Of a stretch of DNA of 64,000 nucleotides, positions 35,900-47,719 are shown one piece after another. The stretch comes from Lepus europaeus (Eukaryota > Chordata > Mammalia > Lagomorpha > Leporidae). The stretch lies in the NCBI RefSeq assembly GCF_033115175.1, contig NC_084827.1, forward strand, positions 144,825,701 to 144,889,700, read 5' to 3'. A model generated the notes under the pieces. That model was not told the origin of the DNA. It was given only the letters and a program-made list of their open reading frames with translations, and made no database searches. Position numbers and translations under genes: made by a program. Positions within the stretch are counted from its first letter, which is position 1, and every line of letters starts with the position of its first letter.

Positions 35900-36012
35900 A
35901 GAAAATCCTGCTCTGGATTCTATTGGGTATATATGGATGGTATCTCTCTAGTTTCTTTTTTAATTTGAAAGAGAGAGAAAAGTAATGAACAAAATAGAAA
36001 TAAAGAAAGTTG

Positions 36013-36340
36013 GCCGGCGCCGCGGCTCAATAGGCTAATCCTCCGCCTTGTGGCACCGGCACACCAGGTTCTAGTCCCGGTTGGGGCGCCAGATTCTGTC
36101 CCGGTTGCCCTTCTTCCAGGCTAGCTCTCTGCTGTGGCCCAGGAGGGCAGTGGAGGATGGCCCAAGTGCTTGGGCCCTGCACCTGCATGGGAGACCAGGA
36201 TAAGCACCTGGCTCCTGGCTTCGGATCAGCGCGGTGCGCCGGCTGCAGCACGCTGGCTGCGGCGGCCATTGGAGGATGAACCAACGGCAAAGGAAGACCT
36301 TTCTCTCTGTCTCTCTCTCTCACTGTCCACTCTGCCTCGC

Positions 36341-36372
<32 letters not shown>

Positions 36373-36375
36373 AAA
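36013..36375 (+). mobile_element. C SINE, young subtype
   Basis: GGCCGGCGCCGCGGCTCAAT head, CTGCGGCGGCCATTGGAGGA, A/T-rich tail of AAT units. It may itself interrupt an older SINE (35957-36012 and 36376-36645). Confidence 0.95.
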
Positions 36376-36648
36376 GCAGCAGCTCCCATCTGCTGCTTCA
36401 GTCCCCAAATGCCCACAATAGCTAAGGCTGAACCAGGCTGGGAGCTGGGAACTCAATCCAGGTCTTCCACATGGATGGCAGGGACCCAAGTACTTGAGCA
36501 TATATCTATCACCACCCAACTCCCAGGGTACATAACAGCAGGAAGCTGGGATCAGGAGCAGAGCCAGGATACAAACTTGGGAACTTGTTGTGGGATTGCA
36601 GCATCCCAATCAGTGGCTTAACTGCTAGGTTAAAAGGCTACCTCAGCT
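36376..36648 (-). mobile_element. Old C SINE
   Basis: CTCCCATCTGCTGCTTCAGT through CACATGGATGGCAGGGAC to a decayed head. Confidence 0.82.
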
Positions 36649-36654
36649 CTTTAT

Positions 36655-37265
36655 TAAACTATAACTTCTCCATGTCTGTATTTCTTGTCACATTTGCATT
36701 TCAGTTCTTCACCCAATCTAGCATATCATTAGCACTTAGATTCAAGTCTATTAAATGAAGGGCTTAACAGTAACAATTTGACAATCAGCAGTGAACATGA
36801 TGGAGACAAGGAGTAAGTATGGCAAAGATTATTAGTTGCCATTCAATAAAGATCTCCACCTCACAGTCACTGAAAAAGTCTATATACTAAGCTAAAAGCC
36901 ATTCCTGAATTGCTTGCAACCAAGTATAGCTATATGACTAAGTTCTGGTCAATGAAATCACAGAGAGTACTGTACAGGAAATTCTGGTAAGGTTTCTTAA
37001 AAGATGGAAAGGTGTGTCTTTTTTTGTGCCTTCCTTACTTCCACCTGCAATATGGATGTATGGTTGGAGATCCAACAACCACTAGGTTATCTTGAAAATG
37101 GAAGCCACATAGGTAAGGACGACAAAGGAAAAAGACAGAAGTAGCTTGAGTCCCTGGCAATTCTATAGAGTTGGCCATACTGGCCCTAGACTACCTACCT
37201 CTAATTTTTTTTTTTCTTTTGCAAGACAAAATAATTAACTATCTTGTTTAAGCAATGGTTATTTT
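36655..37265 (+). mobile_element. Ancient LTR/MaLR-like repeat, interrupted by a SINE
   Basis: GAAAATGGAAGCCACATAGG, AAGACAGAAGTAGCTTGAG, ACTATCTTGTTTAAGCAATGG, resumed at 37582 with CTAGCAGCCAAACACAATTA (to about 37660). The 3' end resembles MaLR-type LTRs; the 5' limit is unsure. Confidence 0.45.
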
Positions 37266-37270
37266 AAAGC

Positions 37271-37581
37271 CATTTTTATTTATTCATTTCCAGTTTCTAT
37301 TTAAAGCAGAGAGACAGAGATCTTCCATCTACTGTTTCACTCCTCAACTGCCTGTAACAGCCAGGGTTGGGCCAGGCTGAAGCTAGGAGTCCAAGACTCA
37401 ATCTGGGTCTCAATGTGGTGGCAAGGACCCAAGTACTTGAGTCATCATCTGCAGCCTCCTGGGATGTGTATTAGCAGAAAGCTGGACTGGAAGCAGAACA
37501 GCTGTGACTTGAACAAAGCATTCTGATATGGGATACATGCATCCCAAGCAGCACTTAACCCCTGTGCCAAACGCCTACACC
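37271..37581 (-). mobile_element. C SINE inserted in the LTR-like repeat
   Basis: GCAATGGTTATTTT at 37252-37265 and 37583-37596 is the target duplication. Head ends CCAAACGCCTACACC. Confidence 0.92.
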
Positions 37582-37660
37582 AGCAATGGTTATTTTTTAT
37601 CTCTGACTCTAGCAGCCAAACACAATTACTGATAAGAAGAAAATCCAGCAGCAAATCTGT

Positions 37661-38025
37661 AGTCTGAAACACCTGCAGCCATCTCAGCTATGCTGCAATT
37701 TAATGATGACAAAGTGTAAGAAATTTCTACTGGAATGGAAGGAGTAGATTAGTAAGCAAGATTCAACAAAGAGCCTCTATTCTTTGAAGGTACACCACCA
37801 TTATAGTTCATCTGGATGGATTCAGAGTTGTTTAGCACACTGACGAATTTTATAATGCAAGTAATGTAATTTCTGGCCAACATTTAGGAGTTATGTTCTA
37901 GAAAAGTAATGTGGCTTACAAAGCTGTGACTGGAAAGAACAAATAATATGAAAATAAAGGGTGAGAAAAATAAACAATAAATGGAAGTGAAATCATCTGT
38001 TCAACTTTTTCAAATAAAAATAAAT
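37661..38025. other. Non-repeat intron sequence
   Basis: Nothing recognised. Confidence 0.45.
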
Positions 38026-38650
38026 GGGTTGGCATTGTAGGGCAGCAGGGTTAAGATGTCACCTGCAATGGCAGTATACTGTAAGAGCACTGGTACTGGA
38101 AGTGCCACTTCTGACCAGTTCAAACTAATGAGCCTGGGAAAGCAGTAGAAAATGGCCCAAGTGCTTGACCCCTGCACCCACACAAGAGACAGGGATGGAG
38201 TTCCATGCTCCTGGCTTTGGCCTCATCCAGTCCTGGGCCTTCAGTCATCTGGGAAGTAAACGACTAAATAGAAGATCTTTCTTGGGGGCTGGCGCTGTGG
38301 CATAGTGGGTAAAGCCACCATCTGCACATCACCATCCCAAATGGGTGCTGGTGCAAGTCTCAGCTCTTCCACTTCCAATCCAGCTCTCTGCTATTGCCTA
38401 GGAAAGCACTAGAAGTTGGCCCAAGTCCTTGGCCCCTGTACCTGAGTGGGAGACTCGGAAGAAGCTCCTGACTCCAGATTGGTGCAGCTCCGGCCGTTGT
38501 GGCCAATTGGGGAGTGAACCAGAGGATGGAAGACCTCTCTCTCTCTGCCTCCTTCTCTCTGTGTAACTCTGACATTCAAATAAATATCTTCAAAAAAAAA
38601 AAAAAATCTCTGTGTAATTGACTTTCAAAGAAATAAATCTTTGAAAAGAA
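38026..38650 (+). mobile_element. Old C SINE split by a same-strand SINE
   Basis: Parts 38026-38284 and 38607-38650; its tail resumes as TCTCTGTGTAATTGACTTTC after the insert. Confidence 0.85.
38285..38606 (+). mobile_element. Nested C SINE
   Basis: GGGGGCTGGCGCTGTGGCAT head to CAAATAAATATCTTC and A14. Confidence 0.92.
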
Positions 38651-38659
38651 ACTTAAAAA

Positions 38660-39008
38660 GGCCGGCGCCGTGGCTCAACAGGCTAATCCTCCGCCTAGCG
38701 GCGCCAGCACACCGGGTTCTAGTCCTGGTCGGGGTGCTGGATTCTGTCCCAGTTGCCCCTCTTCCAGGCCAGTTCTCTGCTATGGCCTGGGAAGGCAGTG
38801 GAGGATGGCCCAAGTGCTTGGGCCCTGCACCCCATGGGAGACCAGGAGAAGCACCTGGCTCCTGCCTTCGGATCAGCGCGGTGCGCCAGCCGCAGCGCGC
38901 CTACCGCGGCGGCCATTGGAGGGTGAACCAACAGCAAAGGAAGACTTTTCTCTCTGTCTCTCTCACTGTCCACTCTGCCTGTCAAAAAAAAAAAAAGAAA
39001 AGAAAAAA
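38660..39008 (+). mobile_element. C SINE, young subtype
   Basis: AAGAAACTTAAAAA on both sides. GGCCGGCGCCGTGGCTCAAC head, GCGCGCCTACCGCGGCGGCC, A-rich tail. Confidence 0.97.
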
Positions 39009-39052
39009 AAGAAACTTAAAAAATCAATAATTTCTATTAATGTTTTTCAAGT

Positions 39053-39172
39053 TTTTTTTCATTTTTTATTTTTTACAGGCAGAGTGGACAGTGAGAGAGA
39101 GAGACAGAGAGAAAGGTCTTCCTCTGCCATTGGTTCACCCTCCAATGGCCGCATTTTTTTTTTTTTTTTTAA
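39053..39172 (-). mobile_element. Truncated young C SINE bounded by T runs on both ends
   Basis: TTTTTTACAGGCAGAGTGGACAG to CCTCCAATGGCCGCA, then T18 instead of the SINE middle and head. Inverted relative to, and 44 bp from, the copy at 38660-39008. Confidence 0.9.
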
Positions 39173-39174
39173 GT

Positions 39175-39516
39175 CTTCAAGAAACACTGCTGTAGCAAAA
39201 CAATCAGTAAAGGCTGATTCTCCCACATATTATGCACACTTTTCTACTTCATAAATATTTTGAACCAGTCCTTCCTGGCTTGCCACTTAGTGTCCTTTAT
39301 ATTTGGGTCTTTAAATTTTTATTAAGTCGTATTAACTTTTTTTTGCCAATTCTTATAGTGATTATGTCATTTTTGGATTGTTCTTCATCCTTAAAGAAAA
39401 CAGAAAATAAACTGATTCTTACCCTACAGACCTGCATAAAATATTACATAACCTGACATTATGAAATACACACTTGCATTATCTTTAATAAAAGATTAAT
39501 TGGCAATCCAGCAATT
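39175..39516. other. Non-repeat intron sequence
   Basis: Nothing recognised. Confidence 0.45.
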
Positions 39517-39524
39517 CCATTACG

Positions 39525-39711
39525 CAGGGGTGGAGAATCTTTTTTCTGCCAAGGGGCATTCGGATATTTATAACATCATTCACAGGCCATACAAAGTTAC
39601 CAACTTAAAAAAATTATACTGCTATAGATTTACTGTATTTATTGTCAGGGCCAGATCAAATGATTTCTTGGGCCTTATATTGGCCTGCAGGATGAATGTT
39701 CTCTACCCTTG
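39525..39711 (+). mobile_element. Nonautonomous hAT-type element (187 bp)
   Basis: Terminal inverted repeats CAGGGGTGGAGAATC and the complement of GAATGTTCTCTACCCTTG. Flanks CATTACG / CATTAAT look like an imperfect target duplication. GGGCCAGATCAAATG inside is typical of hAT-type MER elements. Confidence 0.7.
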
Positions 39712-39749
39712 CATTAATGGGTAGGAAATCAGTATGTTAAAGAGATATC

Positions 39750-40060
39750 GGGGCTGGCACTGTGGCGTAGTAGGCAAAACTTCTACCTGCAGCGCCAGCA
39801 TTCTATATGGGTGCCAGTTCGAGTCCCGGCTGCTCCTCTTCCTACCCAGCTCTCTGCTGGCCCAAGTGCTTAGGCCCCTGTACCAGGGTGGGAGGCCTGG
39901 GAGAAGCTCCTGTTTCCTGACTTCCGGCTCAGCTCTAGCCATTATGGCCATCTGGGGAGTGAACCAGAGGATGGAAGACCTCTCTGTCTCTGCCTCTCTC
40001 TGTCTATTCTATATCCCTGCCTCTGTCTATAACTCTGCCTCTCAAATAAATAAAGATCTT
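39750..40060 (+). mobile_element. C SINE, standard subtype
   Basis: GGGGCTGGCACTGTGGCGTA head to CAAATAAATAAAGATCTT. The CTATGGCCTGGGAAAGC segment is deleted. Confidence 0.93.
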
Positions 40061-40174
40061 AAAAAGGGAGAGAGAGGTGGAGAGGGAGGAGAGGGAGAGG
40101 GGAAGGGAAAGGGAGAGGGGGAAGGGGAAGGGGAGAAGGAGGGGGAGGGGGACGGGGAGAGGAAGAGAGAGAGA
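40061..40174 (+). repeat. Polypurine (GGA/GGGA)n tract
   Basis: About 114 bp almost without pyrimidines on the plus strand (one T at 40078, one C at 40153), between a SINE tail and an L1 3' end. Confidence 0.97.
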
Positions 40175-40815
40175 TTTGCACTCCCATGTTTATGGCAGCA
40201 TATTCATAATAGCCAAGACAGGGAATCAACCTACGTATCCACTGACATGAATGGATAATTAAAATGTGGTATAAATACAATGGAATGTTATTTAGCCATA
40301 AAAAGATGAAATCTTGTCACCTGCAGCATCACAGATGAGTTTAAGAGGACATCATGTTAAATGAATAAGAACATGACAAATATCACATATTCTTGTTCAT
40401 ATGTGGAAGCTTAAAAAGTTAACTTTATGGAAGTCAAGTGTGATTATCAGAGAATGGAAAGGGTGAGGCTAGAAGAGTGATGAAGAGAAGATGGTTAATA
40501 GGTACAGTAGTGCAGTTGGACACATGGAATAACATTCAGTAAACTATAATACAGTAAGATAATTATGGTCGATAATAAATTGTACATATTTTAATATATA
40601 TTTAAATTATACAAGCTTCATATATTTCTTTCAAAAGAAGTATCAAAGAAAATTTTGTATATTCCCAACATAAAGAAATGATAAATATTTGAGGTGGTGC
40701 ATACGCTGATTAACCTGAACTATTTATTACACATTGAATAAATGTACTTGAAAAAAACAACACTGTATCTCATAAATATGTACAATTATGTGTCAATTAA
40801 AAATAAATGAATTGG
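40175..40815 (+). mobile_element. Ancient L1 3' end
   Basis: TAATAGCCAAGACAGGGAAT, TGGTATAAATACAATGGAAT, GCCATAAAAAGATGAAATC are the end of ORF2; then 3' UTR to ATAAATATGTACAATTATG. Confidence 0.88.
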
Positions 40816-41021
40816 CATATCTGGTGGTTTATGTTTTAGAATTCAACTATATTAGAAATCTTACAAGTATATAAATTATATACAGGAACTGCAGAAAGAA
40901 CTAAGTACAAAAGAAAAATGATCCTGTGACATGTACTCTAACATTGTTTTACTGAAAAGCAAAGGACTAAAGCCTAAAAGATTAAATAATCTCAGCAGAC
41001 AACACTAAATAGGTCTAACAA

Positions 41022-41205
41022 TGTTGGTCAACTAACTAAAGCAGATGACTGCTCAAGTGGTTTGGTCACTGCCACCCATGTGAAGACCTAGATTAAGTTC
41101 CCAGTTTCAGCCCAGCCCTGGATGTTGCAGACATTTGAGGAGTGAACCACTGGTTAGGAGATCTGTCTGCTTCTCTGCCTTTCAAATAAATAAAATGAAC
41201 AAATC
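41022..41205 (+). mobile_element. Old C SINE, head missing
   Basis: GCTCAAGTGGTTTGGTCACT to CTTTCAAATAAATAAAATG. Confidence 0.75.
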
Positions 41206-41374
41206 ACTCACTTATTATAGTATCCCGTTCTAGTTTTTGATTCATTTATTATAGTATTATTACGGTCATGCTGACTCCAATGCTTCCTTTACTATAATTA
41301 AAAATGTATTAAAATGTATGAAAGTACAATGGGGAACCACTAAAGGCTTTTGTGTAAAATAATACATGACAGGA

Positions 41375-41668
41375 GGGGCCGGCGCTGTGGTGCAGTGGGT
41401 TAATCCTCCATCTGCGGCACCAGCATCCCATATGGCACTGGTTCTAGGCTGCTCCTCTTCCAGTCCAGCTCTCTGCTATGGCCTTGGAGAGCAGTACAAG
41501 ATGACTCAAGTCCTTGGGCCCCTGAACCTGCATGGAGACCAGGAAGAAGCTCCTGGCTTCAGATCGGTGCAGCTCTGGCTGTTGCAGCCATTTGGGGAGT
41601 GAACCAACAGAAGGAAGACCCTTCTCTCTCTCACTGTAATTCTACCTCTCAAAATAAAGAAATATTTT
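41375..41668 (+). mobile_element. C SINE, standard subtype
   Basis: GGGGCCGGCGCTGTGGTGCA head; tail CAAAATAAAGAAATATTTT abuts the next, opposite copy. Confidence 0.94.
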
Positions 41669-41944
41669 TTTTTTTTGACAGGCAGAGTTAGACAGTGAGA
41701 GAGACAGAGAGAAAGGTCTTCCTTTTTCTGTTGGTTCACCCCCCAAGTGGCCACTATGGCCGGCGTGCTGCGCTGATCCAAAGCCAGGAGCCAGGTGCTT
41801 CCTCCTGGTCTCCCATGAGGGTGCAGGGCCCAAGGACCTGGGCCACAGCAGAGAGCTGGACTGGAAGAGGAGCAACCGGGACTAGAACCCAGGGTGCCAG
41901 CGCCACAGGTGGAAGGTTAGCCTAGTGAGCTGTGGTGCCGGCCT
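41669..41944 (-). mobile_element. C SINE, GTTAGACAGTGAG subtype, tail to tail with the previous one
   Basis: T10 then GACAGGCAGAGTTAGACAG; a deletion removes CTTGGGCCATCCTCCACTGC. Head ends TGTGGTGCCGGCC. Confidence 0.93.
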
Positions 41945-42009
41945 AGAAATAAAATGGTCCTAGCAAGAGGCCGACTAAGTGATTAAAGACTTGAACTATT
42001 ATTGCTGCT

Positions 42010-42120
42010 GCTACTACCACTACTACTCACAGCTAACACTCATGTTTTATCATGTACCAAGAACTGAAATGAGAATTTTCTGTGTATCTGTTGATTTAAT
42101 CCTCATAACAAGCATTTTAA
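42010..42120 (-). mobile_element. Weak MIR-like fragment
   Basis: TACCAAGAACTGAAATGAG and GATTTAATCCTCATAACAAG resemble the MIR complement. Confidence 0.4.
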
Positions 42121-42148
42121 AAACTTTTAAACTTGAAACAATTATAAA

Positions 42149-42437
42149 CTTTTTTTGTTTTAATTAGGCAGAGTTAGACAGTGAGAGAGAAAGAGACAGA
42201 GAGAAAAGTCTTCCTTCTGTTGGTTCACCCCCCAAATGGCCGCTATGGCCGGCGCTTCATTAGGGTCTCCCACTGGGTGGTGGGGTCCAACTACTTGGGC
42301 CATCCTCCACTGCTTCCCCAGGTGCATTAGCAGGGAGCTGGATTGGAGGTGGATCAGCCAGGACTCAAACCAGTGCTCATACCAGATGCTGTCACCACAG
42401 GTGGTGACTTAACCCGCTGTGCCACAGCACTAGCCCC
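42149..42437 (-). mobile_element. C SINE with an internal deletion
   Basis: AATTAGGCAGAGTTAGACAG to GCCGCTATGGCCGGCGCTTC joins AGGGTCTCCCACTGGGTGG, losing about 25 bp; possibly a chimera of two subtypes because the two halves differ in age. Confidence 0.82.
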
Positions 42438-42446
42438 TGGATTCAC

Positions 42447-42778
42447 TTTTTTTTTTAAGATTTATTTATTTATTTGAAAGGAAGAGTTACAGAGAGGCAG
42501 AGACAGAGAGAGAGAGAGAGGTCTTCCATCCACTGGTTCACTCCTAAGATGGCCGCAATGGCCAGAGCTGTGCCGATCCGAAGCCAAGAGCCAAGAGCTT
42601 CTTCTGGGTCTCCCACGTGGGTGCAGGGGCAAGGATCTGGGCCATTTTCTACTGCTTTCCCAGGCCATAGCAGAGAACTGGATTGGAAGTTGGAGCAGCT
42701 GGGACTCGAACCAGTGCTCATAAGAGATGTCAGCACTGCAGGCAGTAGCTTTACCTGCTAAGGAACAGCGCTAGCCCC
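42447..42778 (-). mobile_element. C SINE, standard subtype
   Basis: CTGGATTCACTTTT (before) and CTGGATTAACTTTT (after) form the target duplication. Confidence 0.95.
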
Positions 42779-42794
42779 CTGGATTAACTTTTAC

Positions 42795-43339
42795 ACATAT
42801 TCTATTTGAGAGACCAACAGATCATTTTCATTAAGCAGGCAATTCAATTTGTAGAATAGGAATTAAAGACCAAGAGAAAGCTCTGGATTAGAGATATAGA
42901 TTTGAGAATCATCAAATTTAGATGCTAACTGAACAGATAGGGTCACAATGTGATAAAGCATAAAATCAGGGAGCTGACAACAGAACCCTGAACATCAGAA
43001 ACATTTAAGTCTGAAATATTCCAAGTTCATATCAATGTCATATTTTAGAAGAATTTCGTGTTTTCTATTTGAGACTTCCAATTAGCTTATCCATTCCCTT
43101 TCTCATTAAAATGATTACTTTCATTTTTAAAGTATTCTTTTAAAAGGAATGCACATTGATTTAAAAGCCTTGATTAAGAAAAATATGCAAAAAGACTAAG
43201 TTCCACTCTCTGCTCAGTATCCAACGCCCATCACCCATTTTGAAAAAAAAAAAAAATAGGGGGGAAAAGAGTTTAAGGAGGTTAATTGACAAATCTAAGT
43301 AGCTAACATTAGTCTACATTAATTAAGACTCAAGCACTG
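42795..43339. other. Non-repeat intron sequence
   Basis: Nothing recognised; A13 at 43243. Confidence 0.45.
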
Positions 43340-43628
43340 GGGCCAGTAATGCGGCACAGCAGGTTGGGCTGCTGTCTGTAGTGTCGGCATCCCAAGTGGC
43401 TGCTCCACTTCAGCCCAGCTCCCTGCTAATAAGCCTGGGAAAGCAGTGGAAGACTGCCCAGGTCCTTGGGACCCTAACCCTTGTGGGAGACCCGGATAAG
43501 TCTCCAGCCTGGCCCAGCCCATTACAACCATCTGGGGAGTAAACCAGCAGATGGAAGATCTCTATCTCTGTCTCTCTCTCTAATTCTCAACTTTAAATAA
43601 AATAAATAAATCTTAAAAAAAAAAATTT
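43340..43628 (+). mobile_element. C SINE with small deletions
   Basis: GGGGCCAGTAATGCGGCACA head; CTTTAAATAAAATAAATAAA tail. Confidence 0.92.
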
Positions 43629-43649
43629 GGATGTACCAAAAAAAAAAAA

Positions 43650-46600
43650 AAGCACTATAAAGAGTCAATATCCCTGATGAAAGTACTACATAAATTTCAT
43701 TCCAACATTTTTTGAAGTTTAGCATGTTAACTACTTAGTAACCTATGGTTTGCCATTCAATAAGTTACCACTTACCATGCTTTATGACATATTTTTTAGA
43801 AGCTATATTTCAAATCTAGAAAGTACTATAATTCTATAAATAATCAAAAGTCACATTTCTCAATATATTATACACCTATTTTTACTCTTTCCCCCAAATT
43901 AAAGCCTTATCATTTAATTTGTCTCATACTTCACTCCATGGCAGGCAAACACCCAAACAAACAAAAAAAAAATCTAGAATTCATAAAAATGAACCATGCA
44001 TTTCTAAACTGAACCTATGTCAAGGCCAGCACATTCACAATTCCATTTTAACATACGATATTGAATGAATGTTCAAAGATTAGTGTATATATTCGTTACA
44101 TCATGGCATTATTGAGAAAAGACCTTTAATCAACAAAGCTTATTATTTTCTAATTTTAGTTTAATTTTAAAACTAGACAGCTCTCAGAGACATTGAGAAC
44201 AAGATATGAATAAATACCTGTACAAATTAATTAACACCATCTGAATCATGAAAGAAATTAGCTTGATTTGTGGAAAGCAGCTAGGAGTCAAATAAAACCT
44301 AATTCAATAAAATCTAATTTAAACCAAAATATTCAGCACTTTTTTTTTTTTTAATTTCTGGCAATTTCAGTGCCTGGCTAGAAATGTTATCCTAAGACAT
44401 TAAATGGTGAAAATTTATTGAGCTATAAAATATTGGTAGATTTGGCAGCTCTTTGTCTCAAGCTAAAACTACTGCTACTGGTTCATACCACAAATGCCAA
44501 ATTCTTGAATTAGATCAATGATTCTAAAGTGGAAGCCAGCAGTGAGCCAAATCATCAAGGGAATTATTTTTTCCAAAATATATCTCCTCTCTTCATATTC
44601 CCTTCATCACTAAGATTCTGAAGGGAAGTAGAGATGATGTAAGATATGCCTGTGTCTTTAAAAAAAAAAAAAAAACCACTCAGATTATTTTGAGATATCC
44701 ATCTCCAACTTCAGGGAAAATTCTTGAATTAGGTCCAACCACCCTTTTAACATTGTAGCATAAGGAACAGAGCTACAAAATGGCAAGAGTTCAGCAAAAG
44801 GTGCAAGTAAGAAGCTATACACACAGCAGGTATAAGGCACTTTTAGAGTTTTTGGTGCCAGATCCCACCAGAATCTACTTCATTATATTCTAGACTATGA
44901 CAAATGTTCGGTTCATCATCCTAAGAAAAGCACATAGTGTACTAGTCAGATAACTATGTAAAAAGAAACAATTCTGGACATCAAAAAACCTAAAAAGCTA
45001 CAGAGCTAAACACAAAAATTCCTCTGTTCTGACATTAAAAGAATAACAAAGAACTATTCTGTGAAGCTGATAAACTGTTTTGAGATTTCTGCTAATATTT
45101 TATTATTTTAGCTTTTCATTACATAGCGTTAGTTTTTCTATGATAAAGCATAGTCAAGTTGACAATCTGAATCATTCTAGAATTTAATAAGATGTCAAAA
45201 CTGTGTATTAAAAACCACCACTCAATACAGATATTGAATTATCATGCTGTATCATATAAATATGTACAATTAAAATTGTTTTAAAAATCAAACTCAAATC
45301 CACATACATGTCAACATAGCTTAAAGGTTAGATTAAAAAAAACTTTAATGATACACTTTAGAGCAAACAAATATTGTTTCAAATTCCTAATAAATATCTC
45401 TAATACTGAAATGCTTCAAAATGAATTTCTATGAAGATTAGAAGTCATCCAATTACTATTAAATGCTGATTGGACTAGAATTTCTTAAACTACTTGGTAA
45501 TTTCCTGCTTCAATCTTTTCGCTAATGTTCAAGTTATTAGAGTCTACGATGACACCTACTGGCCATTCAAAACCAGCTATTAGTTCTCTAAGACATCTCG
45601 AGTAAGTTGATTACGTAATAAGAATGAACAAATGAAGAAACTCTCACATACAGAGCACCCTAAAGATTTATTTACAGATACTCAAAACACTACAGAACTG
45701 CATTTAAAATAGAACCAAGAGGTTCTATTTTAATAAAACCAAAGGATGTCATTATTTTTATAAAACAATAAAAGATAAAGAATGAAACAGCAACTATGAA
45801 TTAAAATTTATACCCAAAGCATATATATTTCACAACTCTGAAAATTTCAGAACAAACTCTTTCCCAAATGGTATTCTGAGGAGGAAAAATGACATTTTGA
45901 TTTAGGTTCATGTACACTAATATAAATTGGCTTTGATAAAAAAAAAATCCCATTATGAGAAAGTTTTTGTGATGTGCAGTGCTGAAATAAGCTCAGGAAA
46001 ATGATAAACTGCTAATACTACATCAGTTTTTATCTCCTAAGCTAGGCAACATTTCAAACGGCTTACATTTTGTCAATTTACAATGCTTCTATTAAAACTG
46101 CTTTTCCCTGAGCTATAAAAAAAATCAAGTCTTTATGCAGTTCGTCCTTCCACAACACATACTGAATGTTAATTCTTATTTTAAACCCACATTTCACGTG
46201 CTAATAACGAACAATAAAACATCTTAGCAACGAGCTAATTTACAGCTAATTATGTCTGTAAATACATTTTACCTCAGTCCAAGAGGCTCAGGGAGTATAC
46301 TTTTAAAACCTAAGAAATAGATAATTTACAATTAGCTTCTCAAGACCTACAAAGGAAACCACTTAAAAATTGATATCCACCCCCTCCCCAATGCAGACCA
46401 CCACCTTATTTTCATAGTCGCTAACATCCACGACACCTAGGAGAAAAAAAAAAATCTACCAATTTGTACTTTCCTGCGACTACCAATTTTTGAGGCCACT
46501 TTCCTGAAGATTGACAACCTCCACCCCAAAAAAAAGAAAAAGAAAAAGAAAGACAAATGGATCTGCTATCAGCCTTGAATCCTGAAACAAAGTCGTTAAC

Positions 46601-46949
46601 TACAAAATAGGAAGCTGGCAGCATTCATTTCAACCCAAACCCATATTTGGGATAAGCTGCTCGTGACTACTCTCTCCTTCACGCTACCAGCCCTCGCCCA
46701 CAGAGCCCGTCAGGGTAGGAAGCACTCAAGCCAACGAAACAAGTGTCCTGCCACATCAATAGGTCGCAAGACCTCCTCTTCCAGGAGGGACAGCCTAGTT
46801 GTGTGGGTAAATATCAGCCCAGGATTACATAATACACAGCTAGCCAGTCTCCAGTATTATCTGACCACCTCCGCTTCCCCTGCCCACCACAGGGAAATGG
46901 CCCCAACAGGCAAGCCCTAGGATTTCTCTCAGGTGTCTGCAATGTCGTG
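43650..46949. other. Repeat-poor block of HYCC2 intron 1 next to the promoter
   Basis: About 3.3 kb without any C SINE, in a window where one occurs about every 700 bp. A weak L1-like piece (45225-45290) is the only repeat candidate. No exon is recognised. Absence of repeats beside the promoter suggests regulatory constraint, but that is inference. Confidence 0.6.
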
Positions 46950-47163
46950 TCCTTTTCTCGCCTGGGGCTTCGTGCAAGGAATTCCTTCGGCCCTCGCTAC
47001 CCCATCTTGCTCCTGCCTCTACCCTTTCTTGCTCTCTTTCTCTGCCAGCGCCACCGCGGCCCCGCACGCCTAAGGTAGGCCCTGCTGCTGCCCCGCGGAG
47101 CCCACCTTTAACCCGCCTCAGCAGCCGCCTTCTCCTCCTCACGACCCTCCCGAGCTGCTCTAC

Positions 47164-47360
47164 CTGGTTTACAGGAGGCTCCGGGGTCGCCAAGTCTCCG
47201 GCTACCGCCTTCCCAAACCCCCCTCGTCAGCTCCCGGCTAGGGTCTCCGCCGCAGGAGAAAAAGAAAAATCCTGTTCATCGAGACTTTGCGTCCCCCGAA
47301 GACAGCACCGCCGCCTACCTGTCACCCCGCTGTCTCCGGCTTCCTACCGCCACCGCCTCC
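47164..47360 (-). other. HYCC2: Putative noncoding exon 1 of HYCC2
   Basis: On the minus strand, two good donors follow the CCAAT boxes: CCAG|GTAGAG (exon edge 47164) and ACAG|GTAGGC (exon edge 47319). With CCAAT boxes at 47402-47443, transcription would start near 47330-47380, giving an exon 1 of roughly 20-60 or 170-210 nt. No hyccin coding sequence is seen here, which fits a noncoding first exon. Which donor is used cannot be told from sequence alone. Confidence 0.4.
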
Positions 47361-47719
47361 CGCAGCAGCCAGCCAACTGCAGCGCAACAACCTGCCTTCT
47401 CATTGGATGAGTCCACGCTCCCAACAACAGCCTCTCTCATTGGCTGCACCAAGTCCGCGGCCCTACCCCTCTGTGCAGCGTCTAAGGGTTCCGGTCTCCG
47501 AGCACTGAAAACATCTCCTCCTGCCACCTTCCTCTCCACAACAGTGTCTCCTACCTAATTCAGCCCGAGGATGCACCCGTGTGGGGAAAACTGCAGACTC
47601 CCAGCCTCCTTCATGTTATCTCCCCCGGTCCGGGAATCTGAGACCAAGTACCGGAACGTTAATTGGCTCCTCCGCTTTCCGGCCGTAAAAGACTCGCGGT
47701 GACAACTTCCGCTTCCGGT

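Noticed and set aside
38670..39254. 194-codon plus-strand open frame
   Set aside because: Derived from the young SINE at 38660 and the truncated one after it; poly-Lys from the A tail.
46840..47539. GC-rich open frames in the promoter block
   Set aside because: Open because of GC content; Arg/Ala/Pro-rich, no conserved domain, and they overlap promoter elements.
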